From: Mycobacterium sp. DL | Lineage (GTDB): Bacteria > Actinomycetota > Actinomycetes > Mycobacteriales > Mycobacteriaceae | Reading direction: 5' to 3' | Assembly (NCBI RefSeq): GCF_039729195.1 | Contig: NZ_CP155796.1 | Span: 868,001 to 932,000, forward strand | Length of the DNA: 64,000 nucleotides | Part shown: positions 1 to 7,704 of the stretch, piece by piece | Numbering within the stretch: the first letter of the stretch is position 1 | Layout of the letters: each line of letters opens with the position of its first letter | Notes under the pieces: model-generated | The model's database searches: none | What the model was told of the DNA's origin: nothing | The model's input: only the letters and a program-made list of their open reading frames with translations | Translations under genes and position numbers: made by a program

Positions 1-382
1 ACTTCCCTTCGCCGACGGCGTGTTCGACGCGGTGACGATCAGCTTCGGGCTGCGCAACGTCGTCGACCACTCGGCGGGGTTGCGGGAGATGGCGCGGGTG
101 ACACGGCCGGGTGGACGGTTGGTGGTGTGCGAGTTCTCGACGCCGACCAACCCGCTGTTCTCCACGGTGTACAAGGAGTACCTGATGCAGGCGCTGCCGC
201 GGATCGCCCGCACGGTGTCGTCCAACCCCGACGCCTACGTCTATCTCGCGGAGTCGATCCGGGCCTGGCCGGATCAGGCGGACCTGGCGAGGCGCATCGG
301 TGACGCGGGTTGGACGGATCTGCGGTGGCGCAACCTGTCCGGCGGCATCGTCGCGCTGCACGCCGCCACCAAGCCCCGGTAG
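1..382 (+). CDS. menG: Demethylmenaquinone methyltransferase, C-terminal part
   Basis: The open frame enters from the left edge (first full codon at base 2) and ends at 382, so only about 126 C-terminal residues are present. It reads [20 protein letters not shown], the post-motif-I segment typical of UbiE/MenG class I SAM methyltransferases, followed by [20 protein letters not shown] and a C-terminal GGIVALHAA. The family methylates demethylmenaquinone, the last step of menaquinone synthesis at the membrane. Nearby menJ and grcC1 also act on menaquinone and polyprenyl chains, matching the mycobacterial Rv0558-Rv0563 order. The start codon lies outside the window. Confidence 0.93.
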   Translation, partial: LPFADGVFDAVTISFGLRNVVDHSAGLREMARVTRPGGRLVVCEFSTPTNPLFSTVYKEYLMQALPRIARTVSSNPDAYVYLAESIRAWPDQADLARRIGDAGWTDLRWRNLSGGIVALHAATKPR

Positions 383-425
383 TTCTGTAGTTCTGTAGCC
401 CCGCTGGTTCTGTAGCCCCGTCCGT

Positions 426-491
426 CCCGCGAGCGCGCGTGTTTGCACGCCGACACGCCGCAAACTGTGTGCCTGTGCGCTCGTTCGCGGG
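426..491. repeat. Palindromic intergenic repeat, family D copy 1
   Basis: A 66-bp imperfect inverted repeat. It opens with CCCGCGAGCGCGCGTGTTTG and closes with GTGCGCTCGTTCGCGGG. It resembles the reverse complement of the element at 2028-2088, so both belong to one family in opposite orientations. It lies in the 157-bp gap between menG and the following esterase. The same gap has three short TTCTGTAG repeats at about 384-415. A terminator for menG is a plausible role. Confidence 0.6.
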
Positions 492-526
492 CGGCGAAAG
501 CGCCCTTTCGGTCCACGCAACGCCGC

Positions 527-532
527 TACGGT
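527..532 (+). promoter_or_regulatory. TANNNT -10 box of a probable leaderless promoter
   Basis: TACGGT ends 7 nt before the ATG at 540, which would place transcription initiation on or next to the start codon. No Shine-Dalgarno sequence is visible upstream of that ATG. Leaderless mRNAs are common in mycobacteria. Confidence 0.4.
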
Positions 533-539
533 CGGGGTC

Positions 540-1598
540 ATGCCGCATGGACGCCACGCTGACCCCGACGCCACGCTGGGAACCGACCCGCGGTCAGATC
601 CCCGCATGGTCGAGGCATTCGCCCGGTTCGGTCTGGACGGACGGATGCCCTCGAGCGGGCTGACCGTCGACTCGCCCCTGGAGGAGCGGCACGCCTTCGC
701 GGCCATGAGCGAAGAAGCCATCGGCGCGATCTTCGAAGCGCTCGCCGGCGACGTCGCCGGGCCCGACGGGGTGTCGTCGACCACGACCACCATCACCGGC
801 GTCGACGGCAACGACATCACGCTGTACATCAGCAGGCCCGCTGCCGCGGCGGGCCCGCTGCCGGCCATCCTGCACCTACACGGCGGCGGCATGGCGATCG
901 GCAGCGCGACCGACCTCTGCTACGTCCGGTTGCGCGAACACCTCGCCGCGACCGGTCTCGTCGTCGTCGGGGTCGAATTCCGTAACTCCAGTGCGAAATT
1001 GGGCTCGCATCCGTTCCCCGCCGGGCTCGACGACTGCGCTTCGGCGGCTCGATGGGTCAGCGCCAACCACCGCGACCTCGGCATCAGTCACATCGTCGCG
1101 TCCGGGGAATCCGGCGGCGGCAACCTGACACTGACGTTGGCGCACAAGGCGAAACGGGAGGGTTGGATCGACGAGATCGCAGGCTTCTACGCGCAATGCC
1201 CGTTCATCTCGAATCGGTGGCAGCAGGACTGCGACGACCTGCCGTCCCTCGAGGAGAACGACGGCTACTTCATCAGTCGCGAGCAGGCCGCGCTGCTCGG
1301 ATCGCTGTATGAACCCGACGGTTCGCACGCCGACGATGCGACGTGCTGGGCGGCGATGGCCACCGACGAGGAACTGAGAAATCTTCCGCCGCATGTGATT
1401 TCGGTCAACGAACTCGATCCGCTGCGCGACGAGGGGCTGCAGTACTACCGCAGACTGTTGCGCGCGGGTGTGCCCGCCATCGGTCGGGTGGTGGCGGGTA
1501 CCTGCCATGGCGGGGATCTGCTGTTCGGCAGTGTGATGCCGGAGGTATTCGGCGCCAGTGTCCGCGATCTCAGCGGGTTCGCGCACTCGCTGGCTTAG
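540..1598 (+). CDS. Alpha/beta hydrolase, hormone-sensitive-lipase-type esterase
   Basis: 352 aa. The oxyanion motif HGGG is at residues 114-117 and the nucleophile elbow GESGGG puts the serine at 191. A later ELDPLRDEG segment supplies the acid and GTCHGG the histidine. This is the arrangement of the HSL (alpha/beta hydrolase fold-3) carboxylesterases, such as the mycobacterial Lip enzymes, which hydrolyse short acyl esters. No signal peptide is seen, so it is probably cytoplasmic. The ATG at 540 is favoured by a TANNNT box 7 nt upstream; a later GTG is possible. Its last bases overlap the convergent gene at 1595-2014 by 4 bp. The substrate is unknown. Confidence 0.85.
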   Translation: MPHGRHADPDATLGTDPRSDPRMVEAFARFGLDGRMPSSGLTVDSPLEERHAFAAMSEEAIGAIFEALAGDVAGPDGVSSTTTTITGVDGNDITLYISRPAAAAGPLPAILHLHGGGMAIGSATDLCYVRLREHLAATGLVVVGVEFRNSSAKLGSHPFPAGLDDCASAARWVSANHRDLGISHIVASGESGGGNLTLTLAHKAKREGWIDEIAGFYAQCPFISNRWQQDCDDLPSLEENDGYFISREQAALLGSLYEPDGSHADDATCWAAMATDEELRNLPPHVISVNELDPLRDEGLQYYRRLLRAGVPAIGRVVAGTCHGGDLLFGSVMPEVFGASVRDLSGFAHSLA

Positions 1599-2014
1599 CG
1601 TCGCTCCCACAGCCTCGCGGACTGTTCTCCGACGTCGGCGTCGTGGATCTCCTGAAAGTTGCGCCCGCCTCGGCCGAAGGTGGCGATGACCGCGGGCGGC
1701 GTGGCGGCCTCGACAAATGGGGAGGCGAGCCATCGGCACGGCCGGACGTGCACCAGGTCGACGCTCTCGCCTGCCGCGTCGTAGGAGTACGGCCCGTCGA
1801 TCCGGCCGAGCCAGAACAGTCCGTCGCCGTCCCGGGTCCACACGAACGACCCGTCGTCCACTTCGGCGAAGCGTTCGACGCGGCGTGCCAATCGCTCGGG
1901 ATCACGATCACCACCAAACCCGCACAGGCCCGACGACAGCGCCCGTGCGAGCGGGCCCTGCGGGTCCACGTCGTCGCGACGTGAGCGCAAGGGTGCGCGG
2001 TACACCGATGTCAC
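1595..2014 (-). CDS. Conserved hypothetical protein (139 aa)
   Basis: 139 aa, no signal peptide or membrane segment. A segment around GSFVWTRDGDGLFWLGRIDG, followed by VDLVHVRPCRW and a C-terminal GRGGRNFQEI, looks like a compact beta-rich fold with conserved aromatic residues. I recognise it as a mycobacterial conserved hypothetical but cannot assign a function. It converges on the esterase gene with a 4-bp overlap. Coding is supported by a clean frame with strong GC3 bias, while the opposite frames read as Arg/Pro-rich noise. Confidence 0.65.
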   Translation of the reverse strand: MTSVYRAPLRSRRDDVDPQGPLARALSSGLCGFGGDRDPERLARRVERFAEVDDGSFVWTRDGDGLFWLGRIDGPYSYDAAGESVDLVHVRPCRWLASPFVEAATPPAVIATFGRGGRNFQEIHDADVGEQSARLWERR

Positions 2015-2027
2015 GCTCGAGCCCCGC

Positions 2028-2088
2028 CGAGCGCGCGCGAATGCACAGAAATTGCGGCGCGCCGACGTGCAGACACGCGCGCTCGCGG
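2028..2088. repeat. Palindromic intergenic repeat, family D copy 2
   Basis: About 61 bp. The 3' arm ACGCGCGCTCGCGG pairs with the 5' arm CGAGCGCGCGCG. Its reverse complement shares most of its first 40 bases with the element at 426-491. It lies between two minus-strand genes (menJ end and the 139-aa gene start). Confidence 0.6.
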
Positions 2089-2119
2089 AACGACGGGCGT
2101 CATCGAACGACGGGCGTCA
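2089..2119. repeat. Short tandem direct repeat
   Basis: AACGACGGGCGTCA occurs at 2089-2102 and again at 2106-2119, a 17-bp period. The second copy runs into the stop codon of menJ. Function unknown. Confidence 0.5.
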
Positions 2120-3367
2120 CGTGAAGGGGCGACGGTCGTCGATGCGGCCCGACAGCCGCCCCGCCCCGCGCCACGCCCGTGCCACCACGTCCTCGTCGGC
2201 CTCGGTGACGAAGTTGCCCATCACCCGCACTGCGATCTTCATCAGCAGCCCGGACCGCATCGCCACCGGCCCGGCCGCAGGAAGGAAGCGCGGGAACGTC
2301 AGCAGCAGGGCCAGTCGGCGGGCCACCGAGAAGCCGCGCGCGTAGTGCTCGTGCAGGACGGCCGGCCACGCGCGCGAGAAGTCGTCGAGGTCCAACAACT
2401 CCACGGCCAGTCGGCCGGTCTCCAGCCCGTAGTCGATGCCCTCGCCGTTGAGCGGGTTCACACAGGCCGCGGCGTCGCCGATCAGCATCCAGTTGGGTCC
2501 TGCCACCCCTGACGCCGCGCCACCCATCGGCAGCAGCGCCGACAACCCGGCCCGCGGTTCACCCTCGAAGCCCCACTCGTCGCGGCGCAGGCCGGTGTAG
2601 TAGCTCATCAGGGGTCGCAGCGCGGCGTCGGCAGGACGCTTCGAGGTCGCCAGCGCGCCGACGCCGATGTTCACCTCGCCGTTACCCAGCGGGAAGATCC
2701 AGCCGTACCCGGGCAGCACCTCACCGTCGGGGGACCGCAGTTCCAGGTGTGAGGTGATCCACGGTTCGTTGCTGCGCGGGGTGGCGATGTACCCGCGGAT
2801 GGCGACGCCGTAGACGGTCTCCTTGTGCCACTCGCGGCCGAGGACGCGTCCCAGCGTCGAGCGCGCCCCGTCGGCGACGATCAGGCTGGTGCACCGGATC
2901 ACCTGCCCGGAATCCAGCACCACCGCCGTCACCCGCCCGGACGCATCATGCTGCACATCAACAGCTTTCGCTCCGAGCTTCATCTTGGCGCCGTCGTCGA
3001 CGGCCACCAGACGGATGCGCTCGTCGAGCTCTGTGCGGGGGACTGCGCTACTCGAGGGCGGGAACGACGGACCCGGCCACGGCACCTCGACGTCGGCGCC
3101 GAACCCGGACATCCGCAGCCCGCGATGGGCGATCTTCCCGTCGAGCCAGGAGCCGAGCCCGAGGCGTCGCATCTCGGCGATCGCGCGCGGGGTCAGCCCG
3201 TCGCCGCAGGCTTTGTCGCGGGGGAACTGCGCAGAGTCGATCACCAGCACGTCGCGACCGGAGCGCGCCGCCCACGCCGCCGCAGCGGATCCGGCAGGCC
3301 CGGCCCCGACCACGACGACGTCAGCGCTGCTCGCCCCCTCGGTCGCACCTGTCGCCGGGTAGTCCAT
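2117..3367 (-). CDS. menJ: Geranylgeranyl reductase family FAD enzyme, menaquinone reductase MenJ
   Basis: 416 aa. The N-terminal dinucleotide-binding motif GAGPAG is at residues 21-26, and a distal LIGDAAACVNPLNGEGI segment is the FAD-binding GD motif of this family. In mycobacteria MenJ (Rv0561c, about 412 aa) saturates one isoprene unit of menaquinone-9. The position divergent to grcC1 and close to menG fits that role. ATG at 3367 gives the family length; the longer open frame upstream runs through grcC1 antisense and is not used. A CATACT hexamer 7 nt upstream suggests a leaderless transcript. Confidence 0.92.
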   Translation of the reverse strand: MDYPATGATEGASSADVVVVGAGPAGSAAAAWAARSGRDVLVIDSAQFPRDKACGDGLTPRAIAEMRRLGLGSWLDGKIAHRGLRMSGFGADVEVPWPGPSFPPSSSAVPRTELDERIRLVAVDDGAKMKLGAKAVDVQHDASGRVTAVVLDSGQVIRCTSLIVADGARSTLGRVLGREWHKETVYGVAIRGYIATPRSNEPWITSHLELRSPDGEVLPGYGWIFPLGNGEVNIGVGALATSKRPADAALRPLMSYYTGLRRDEWGFEGEPRAGLSALLPMGGAASGVAGPNWMLIGDAAACVNPLNGEGIDYGLETGRLAVELLDLDDFSRAWPAVLHEHYARGFSVARRLALLLTFPRFLPAAGPVAMRSGLLMKIAVRVMGNFVTEADEDVVARAWRGAGRLSGRIDDRRPFT

Positions 3368-3374
3368 GACTCCC

Positions 3375-3382
3375 AGTATGTT
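3375..3382. promoter_or_regulatory. Overlapping divergent -10 boxes of menJ and grcC1
   Basis: On the plus strand TATGTT (3377-3382) ends 6 nt before the grcC1 GTG. On the minus strand CATACT (3380-3375) ends 7 nt before the menJ ATG. The two hexamers share four base pairs inside a 21-bp intergenic gap, so both transcripts would be leaderless and the two promoters could exclude each other. Confidence 0.45.
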
Positions 3383-3388
3383 GGCAGT

Positions 3389-4396
3389 GTGAGGACACCG
3401 GCGAACGTGGTGGCGGGAGTGGACTTCGGGGATGCCCAGTTCGCCCAGGATGTCCGGGACGGCGTGGCCCGGGTCGAGGCCCTGATGTCCGAGGAGTTGG
3501 GCCGTGCCGACGCCCTGATGTCCGAGGCCGTGCAGCATCTCTTCCAGGCCGGCGGGAAACGGTTCCGCCCGTTGTTCACGGTGCTGTCCGCCCAGCTCGG
3601 ACCCGAACCCGATGCGTGGCAGGTCTCCGTCGCCGGCGCGGTGATCGAGCTGGTCCACCTCGCGACGCTGTACCACGACGACGTGATGGACGAGGCGCAG
3701 GTGCGCCGCGGCGCCTCCAGTGCCAACGCCCGCTGGAGCAACAACATCGCGATCCTCGCCGGCGACTACCTGTTCGCGACGGCATCACGGCTCGTCTCGC
3801 GTCTGGGTCCCGACGCGGTGCGGATCATCGCCGACACGTTCGCCCTGTTGGTGACCGGTCAGATGCGGGAAACCCGCGGTGCGGCCGACCAGGTCGACTC
3901 GATCGACCACTACCTCAAGGTCGTCTACGAGAAGACGGCCTGCCTGATCTCGGCCTCGGGCCGATTCGGCGCGACGTTCTCCGGCGCCGACGACGAGCAG
4001 GTCGAACGGTTGGCGCGGCTCGGCGGGATCGTCGGCACGGCCTTCCAGATCTCCGACGACATCATCGACATCGCCAGTGACCCCGACGAGTCCGGGAAGG
4101 TGCCGGGCACCGATCTGCGCGAGGGTGTGCACACGCTGCCGGTGCTGTATGCGCTGCGTGAGGATGGTCCGGACGCCGACAGGCTGCGCGAACTGCTGTC
4201 CGGCCCGATCGAGGACGACGACGAACTGGCCGAGGCGCTGCGACTGCTGCGCGCATCCGAAGGCATCACGAAGGCCAAGGAGACCGTGGCGGGGTACGCC
4301 CAGCAGGCTGAGCAGGAGCTCGCCCTGCTGCCCGACGGGCCGGGCCGCCAGGCGCTGGCGACGCTGGTGAACTACACCATCACGCGACACGGCTGA
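3389..4396 (+). CDS. grcC1: Polyprenyl diphosphate synthase
   Basis: 335 aa, a trans-isoprenyl diphosphate synthase. The first aspartate-rich motif DDVMD is at residues 97-101 within YHDDVMDE. The second, DDIID, is at 223-227 within QISDDIIDIASD. GGKRFRP (55-61) is the IPP-binding segment. The enzyme elongates allylic diphosphates with IPP, probably to supply the menaquinone side chain given menG and menJ alongside. GTG at 3389 gives the length and N-terminus (RTPANVVAGVDFGDA) seen in mycobacterial GrcC1. Confidence 0.92.
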   Translation: MRTPANVVAGVDFGDAQFAQDVRDGVARVEALMSEELGRADALMSEAVQHLFQAGGKRFRPLFTVLSAQLGPEPDAWQVSVAGAVIELVHLATLYHDDVMDEAQVRRGASSANARWSNNIAILAGDYLFATASRLVSRLGPDAVRIIADTFALLVTGQMRETRGAADQVDSIDHYLKVVYEKTACLISASGRFGATFSGADDEQVERLARLGGIVGTAFQISDDIIDIASDPDESGKVPGTDLREGVHTLPVLYALREDGPDADRLRELLSGPIEDDDELAEALRLLRASEGITKAKETVAGYAQQAEQELALLPDGPGRQALATLVNYTITRHG

Positions 4397-4492
4397 GCCT
4401 CAGGAACCTCCGCGGGCTGTCCGGGCGTTGACTGCAGCGACGACTCTTCCAACTTCGGTGGGTCGGCAGGTTTTCTCGAGGAGGCAAGCACG

Positions 4493-5371
4493 ATGACTTG
4501 GCACCCGCACGCCAACAGGGCGAAGACGTTCCTGTTGTTGGCGGTGTTCTCGGGTCTGATCGTCGGCGTCGGCGCGATGTTCGGCCGCAACATCATGTTC
4601 CTGGCGGTGCTGTTCGCCGTCGGCATGAACGCCTACGTGTATTTCAACAGCGACAAGATGGCGTTGAAGGCGATGCACGCCCAGCCCGTCACCGAGATGC
4701 AGGCGCCGTTGATGTACAAGATCGTGCGCGAACTCGCGACGACGGCGCGTCAGCCGATGCCTCGGCTCTACGTCAGCGACACCGCCGCTCCGAACGCGTT
4801 CGCCACCGGCCGCAACCCGCGCAATGCCGCGGTCTGTTGCACGACGGGCATCCTCGGAATCCTCAACGAACGTGAGCTGCGGGCGGTGCTCGGCCACGAG
4901 CTGTCCCATGTCTACAACCGCGACATCCTGATCTCGTGTGTGGCCGGCGCGATGGCCTCGGTGATCACCGCCCTGGCCAACCTGGCGTTCTTCGCGAGCA
5001 TGTTCGGCGGAAACCGCGAGGGCGGCACCAATCCCTTTGCGATCCTGCTGGTTTCGCTGCTGGGCCCGATCGCGGCGACGGTCATCCGGCTGGCGGTGTC
5101 GCGTTCGCGGGAGTATCAGGCCGATCAGTCCGGAGCGGAGCTCACCGGCGATCCGCTGGCGTTGGCCAGCGCGTTGCGCAAGATCAGCGCCGGCGTCCAG
5201 CAGGCGCCGTTGCCGCCGGAGCCGCAGCTCGCCGACCAGGCGCACCTGATGATCGCCAACCCGTTCCGCGCCGGGGAGAAGATCGGCAAGCTGTTCGCGA
5301 CCCACCCGCCGATGGAGGATCGCATCGCCCGGCTGGAGGCCATGGCCGGCCGCGGCCCCGACCGCTACTAA
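4493..5371 (+). CDS. htpX: Membrane zinc metalloprotease HtpX
   Basis: 292 aa. Two N-terminal hydrophobic segments (about 12-30 and 32-50) precede the catalytic HELSH motif at 135-139. The third zinc ligand is Glu207 in SREYQAD. Two further membrane segments lie between them (about 145-170 and 182-203). HtpX is a stress-linked M48 protease for misfolded membrane proteins, with its active site in the cytoplasm. Length and position next to grcC1 match Rv0563. GAGGAGGC lies upstream of the ATG as a ribosome site. Confidence 0.93.
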   Translation: MTWHPHANRAKTFLLLAVFSGLIVGVGAMFGRNIMFLAVLFAVGMNAYVYFNSDKMALKAMHAQPVTEMQAPLMYKIVRELATTARQPMPRLYVSDTAAPNAFATGRNPRNAAVCCTTGILGILNERELRAVLGHELSHVYNRDILISCVAGAMASVITALANLAFFASMFGGNREGGTNPFAILLVSLLGPIAATVIRLAVSRSREYQADQSGAELTGDPLALASALRKISAGVQQAPLPPEPQLADQAHLMIANPFRAGEKIGKLFATHPPMEDRIARLEAMAGRGPDRY

Positions 5372-5372
5372 T

Positions 5373-5435
5373 CGCCGGAACTGCGTTCCAGCAGGCCTCC
5401 ACTCGAACTCTCGCGGCTGGAATGCAATTCCGGCG
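5373..5435. repeat. Palindromic intergenic repeat, family A copy 1
   Basis: Two 20-bp arms (5373-5392 and 5416-5435) are complementary with two mismatches. The core is CCGGAACTGCGTTCCAGC / GCTGGAATGCAATTCCGG. It starts 2 nt after the htpX stop codon, so it probably acts as a terminator. The same family recurs at 33891-33950. Confidence 0.7.
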
Positions 5436-5467
5436 ACGGGAGAGGTGCGGGTCGCACCGCATCCCCT

Positions 5468-5473
5468 TAGGGT
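5468..5473 (+). promoter_or_regulatory. TANNNT -10 box of a probable leaderless promoter
   Basis: TAGGGT ends 7 nt before the GTG at 5481 and no ribosome-binding sequence separates them. Confidence 0.4.
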
Positions 5474-5480
5474 GGGCGAC

Positions 5481-5945
5481 GTGCTGACCAGACTCCTCAC
5501 CGCAGCGGCGGCAGCAGCCGCGGCCCTGGCCCTGCCCGGTATCGCGGCGGCCGACCCGCCTCCGGTGCCGAACATCAACGCCATGCCGCCGGTGAACCCG
5601 CAGGACTTCGCCGCGATGGACGGCGCCTGGTACTCCTTCGCGGTTCCCGGTGGAGTGACGTGTGTGATGGACCGGCAGACCGGCGGCTACGGGTGCAGCG
5701 GTCCGCTGCCCGCGGCGCCGGGTGGCGCGAACCTGGTCACCGGCTGGGCCGGCGGCAGCCCGGGCTTCAGCAGTTCCGACCGGCCGATGTACGGCGCGGT
5801 CGAGAACCCCGCGCCCCTTCCGGCCAACACGCGGATGAGTTTCCGCACCGTCAGCTGCGGCACCGACGGCGTGGTCACGTCCTGCATCAACACCGTCGAC
5901 CAGTCCGGGTTTGTGCTCAGCCCGGGTGGCAGCTTCACTTTCTGA
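5481..5945 (+). CDS. Small secreted protein (154 aa)
   Basis: A GTG start gives an alanine-rich signal peptide of about 26 residues ending GIAAA before DPPPVPNINA. The mature part has NPQDF, four conserved cysteines (GVTCVMD, GYGCSG, SCGTDGVVTSC), a P(M)YGAVENP segment and the C-terminal SGFVLSPGGSF. The next gene encodes a clear paralogue sharing PQDFA, the GYGC(S/N)GP box and the F(V)xSPxGSF end. Function is unknown. Four matched Cys suggest two disulfides in an extracytoplasmic protein. Confidence 0.82.
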   Translation: MLTRLLTAAAAAAAALALPGIAAADPPPVPNINAMPPVNPQDFAAMDGAWYSFAVPGGVTCVMDRQTGGYGCSGPLPAAPGGANLVTGWAGGSPGFSSSDRPMYGAVENPAPLPANTRMSFRTVSCGTDGVVTSCINTVDQSGFVLSPGGSFTF

Positions 5946-5981
5946 AACACTGCTCGGCTCTGCGGCGACATCTAGGCTGTG

Positions 5982-6527
5982 ATGGTGCTGAGCAGAATTC
6001 CTGTGCGCTTACTCGCCGGTGCCGCCTGTGTTGCTGCGGCCGGTGTTCTCAACGGGTCGGGCCTGGCCGCTGCTCAGCCGCCGCCACCCCCACCGCCACC
6101 GCCGGCCCCCGACATCAACGCGTTCGCGCCGGCGAACCCGCAGGACTTCGCGGTATACGACGGGTCGGCCTATGTGTTCGGCTCGGCCGGACTGACCTGC
6201 ATGTTGCAGCGCAATGGCGGTTATGGCTGCAACGGCCCGATCCCCGGAGGACCCGAGGGCGCCAACCTGGTCGGCGGCAGCTCGGGCGGGGTGCCGACCT
6301 TCGGCTCGGCACCCAACCCGATGTACGGGGGGCCGGTCAATCCGCTCCCGCCGAACACCCGCCTGAGCTTCGGCACCGTCAGCTGCGGCGGTGACGGCAC
6401 GATGACGGCCTGCGTCGACAGCAAGAATCAGGCGGGCTTTGTGGTCAGCCCCGCCGGTTCGTTCATCGTCAACGCGCTCAACCCGCTGCTCGCCCGGCCT
6501 GAGGGCACCAACCCGTACTTCAACTGA
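5982..6527 (+). CDS. Small secreted protein, tandem paralogue (181 aa)
   Basis: A signal peptide (about residues 1-31) is followed by a run of nine prolines, then the same cysteine-containing domain as the upstream gene (NPQDFAVYDGS, GLTCMLQ, GYGCNGP, SCGGDGTMTACVDS). A C-terminal extension of about 18 residues is unique to it. A GTG at 5979 directly before the ATG is an equally possible start. Gap to the first copy is 36 bp, so the pair is probably cotranscribed. The proline run is a typical spacer after the signal peptide in cell-wall-associated proteins. Function unknown. Confidence 0.82.
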   Translation: MVLSRIPVRLLAGAACVAAAGVLNGSGLAAAQPPPPPPPPPAPDINAFAPANPQDFAVYDGSAYVFGSAGLTCMLQRNGGYGCNGPIPGGPEGANLVGGSSGGVPTFGSAPNPMYGGPVNPLPPNTRLSFGTVSCGGDGTMTACVDSKNQAGFVVSPAGSFIVNALNPLLARPEGTNPYFN

Positions 6528-6530
6528 GCC

Positions 6531-7556
6531 TCAGAAGCCCGACCCGTACACCTCGTGGCCGGGCTTCTCGGCGGCCAGTCCGCGGTAGGCGTCCTCGACC
6601 GTCGCGCCGTGGTTGACGACGCCGTCCACCTCCCGGGCGATCGGCATCGGGATGTCGTACTTCTCGGAAAACTCCATGATCACGCTGGCCGCCTTGACGC
6701 CCTCGGCCACCTGGTTCATCGCGGCGATGATCTCGTCGATCGGTTTTCCCGCACCGAGTTGCTCGCCGACATGGCGGTTGCGGCTGCGCTGCGACGTGCA
6801 CGTCACGATCAGATCGCCCATCCCGGCCAGGCCGGCGAACGTGTCCCGGTGGCCGCCGATCGCCACCCCCAGCTTCGACATCTCGGCGACCGCGCGGGCC
6901 ATCACCATCGCCCGGGTGTTCTCGCCGATGCCCAGCGAGTACCCCATGCCGACGGCGATGGCGTAGACGTTCTTCAACGCGCCCGCCATCTCCACGCCCA
7001 CCACGTCATCTGTGGTGTAGGTCCGAAATCGCTTGGTGCGGAACAGTTTTCCTAGGTTGGCGGCCAGATGCTGGTCGGGCATCGCCAGCACTGCGGCGGC
7101 GGCGTAGCCTTCTGCGACCTCGCGGGCGATGTTGGGGCCGGCCAGGATGCCGGCGGGGTGACCGGGCAGCACCTCGTCGACGATCTGGCTCATCCGGTAG
7201 TTGGTGCCCTGCTCGAGGCCCTTGACCAGCGACACCACCGGCACCCACGGCCGCAACTCCTGGGCGAGGTGTTCGAGCACACCGCGGAACCCGTGCGACG
7301 GAACGCCCATCACGATCACGTCGGCGCATTCCGCGGCTTCGGTGAAGTCGGTGGTGGCGCGCAAGGTGTGGGTCAGCTCGACCTCATTGCCGAGGTACTT
7401 CGAGTTGCGGTGCCGGTCGTTGATGTCCTCGGCCGTCTCCTCCGAACGCACCCACTGCAGCGTCGGTCCGCGGCGGGCGCAGATCGAGGCGACGGTGGTG
7501 CCCCAGGATCCGCCCCCGAGGACGACGACTTTGGGTTCACGCTGCGCTGGTGCCAT
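6531..7556 (-). CDS. gpsA: NAD(P)H-dependent glycerol-3-phosphate dehydrogenase
   Basis: 341 aa. The N-terminal GGGSWGTT is the family NAD(P)-binding signature. The catalytic block GALKNVYAIAVG contains the conserved lysine, followed by AGMGDLIVTC. It reduces dihydroxyacetone phosphate to sn-glycerol 3-phosphate for phospholipid synthesis in the cytoplasm. Its place after htpX matches mycobacterial Rv0564c. ATG at 7556 is preferred over a GTG three codons upstream because TAATGT ends exactly 7 nt before it, the leaderless spacing. Confidence 0.95.
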   Translation of the reverse strand: MAPAQREPKVVVLGGGSWGTTVASICARRGPTLQWVRSEETAEDINDRHRNSKYLGNEVELTHTLRATTDFTEAAECADVIVMGVPSHGFRGVLEHLAQELRPWVPVVSLVKGLEQGTNYRMSQIVDEVLPGHPAGILAGPNIAREVAEGYAAAAVLAMPDQHLAANLGKLFRTKRFRTYTTDDVVGVEMAGALKNVYAIAVGMGYSLGIGENTRAMVMARAVAEMSKLGVAIGGHRDTFAGLAGMGDLIVTCTSQRSRNRHVGEQLGAGKPIDEIIAAMNQVAEGVKAASVIMEFSEKYDIPMPIAREVDGVVNHGATVEDAYRGLAAEKPGHEVYGSGF

Positions 7557-7563
7557 AGCGATC

Positions 7564-7569
7564 ACATTA
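7564..7569 (-). promoter_or_regulatory. TANNNT -10 box of gpsA
   Basis: Read on the minus strand, TAATGT is followed by 7 nt and then the gpsA ATG at 7556. This supports a leaderless gpsA mRNA and the choice of start. Confidence 0.45.
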
Positions 7570-7704
7570 GGTCGACGGCCTCAGGTCGAGGGCGGATTTG
7601 GCGAGCACACCCGCGGAGGCGCCTGTCGGACATCACCGAACAGTGCGCGGACCCGCGATACCCCATGGGCATAATTGGGGGCGACTTTGCTGAGGGGGGT
7701 CGCG

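Noticed and set aside
384..415. TTCTGTAG triplicate as a regulatory repeat
   Set aside because: Only three short imperfect units right after the menG stop codon; likely slippage without a function I can support.
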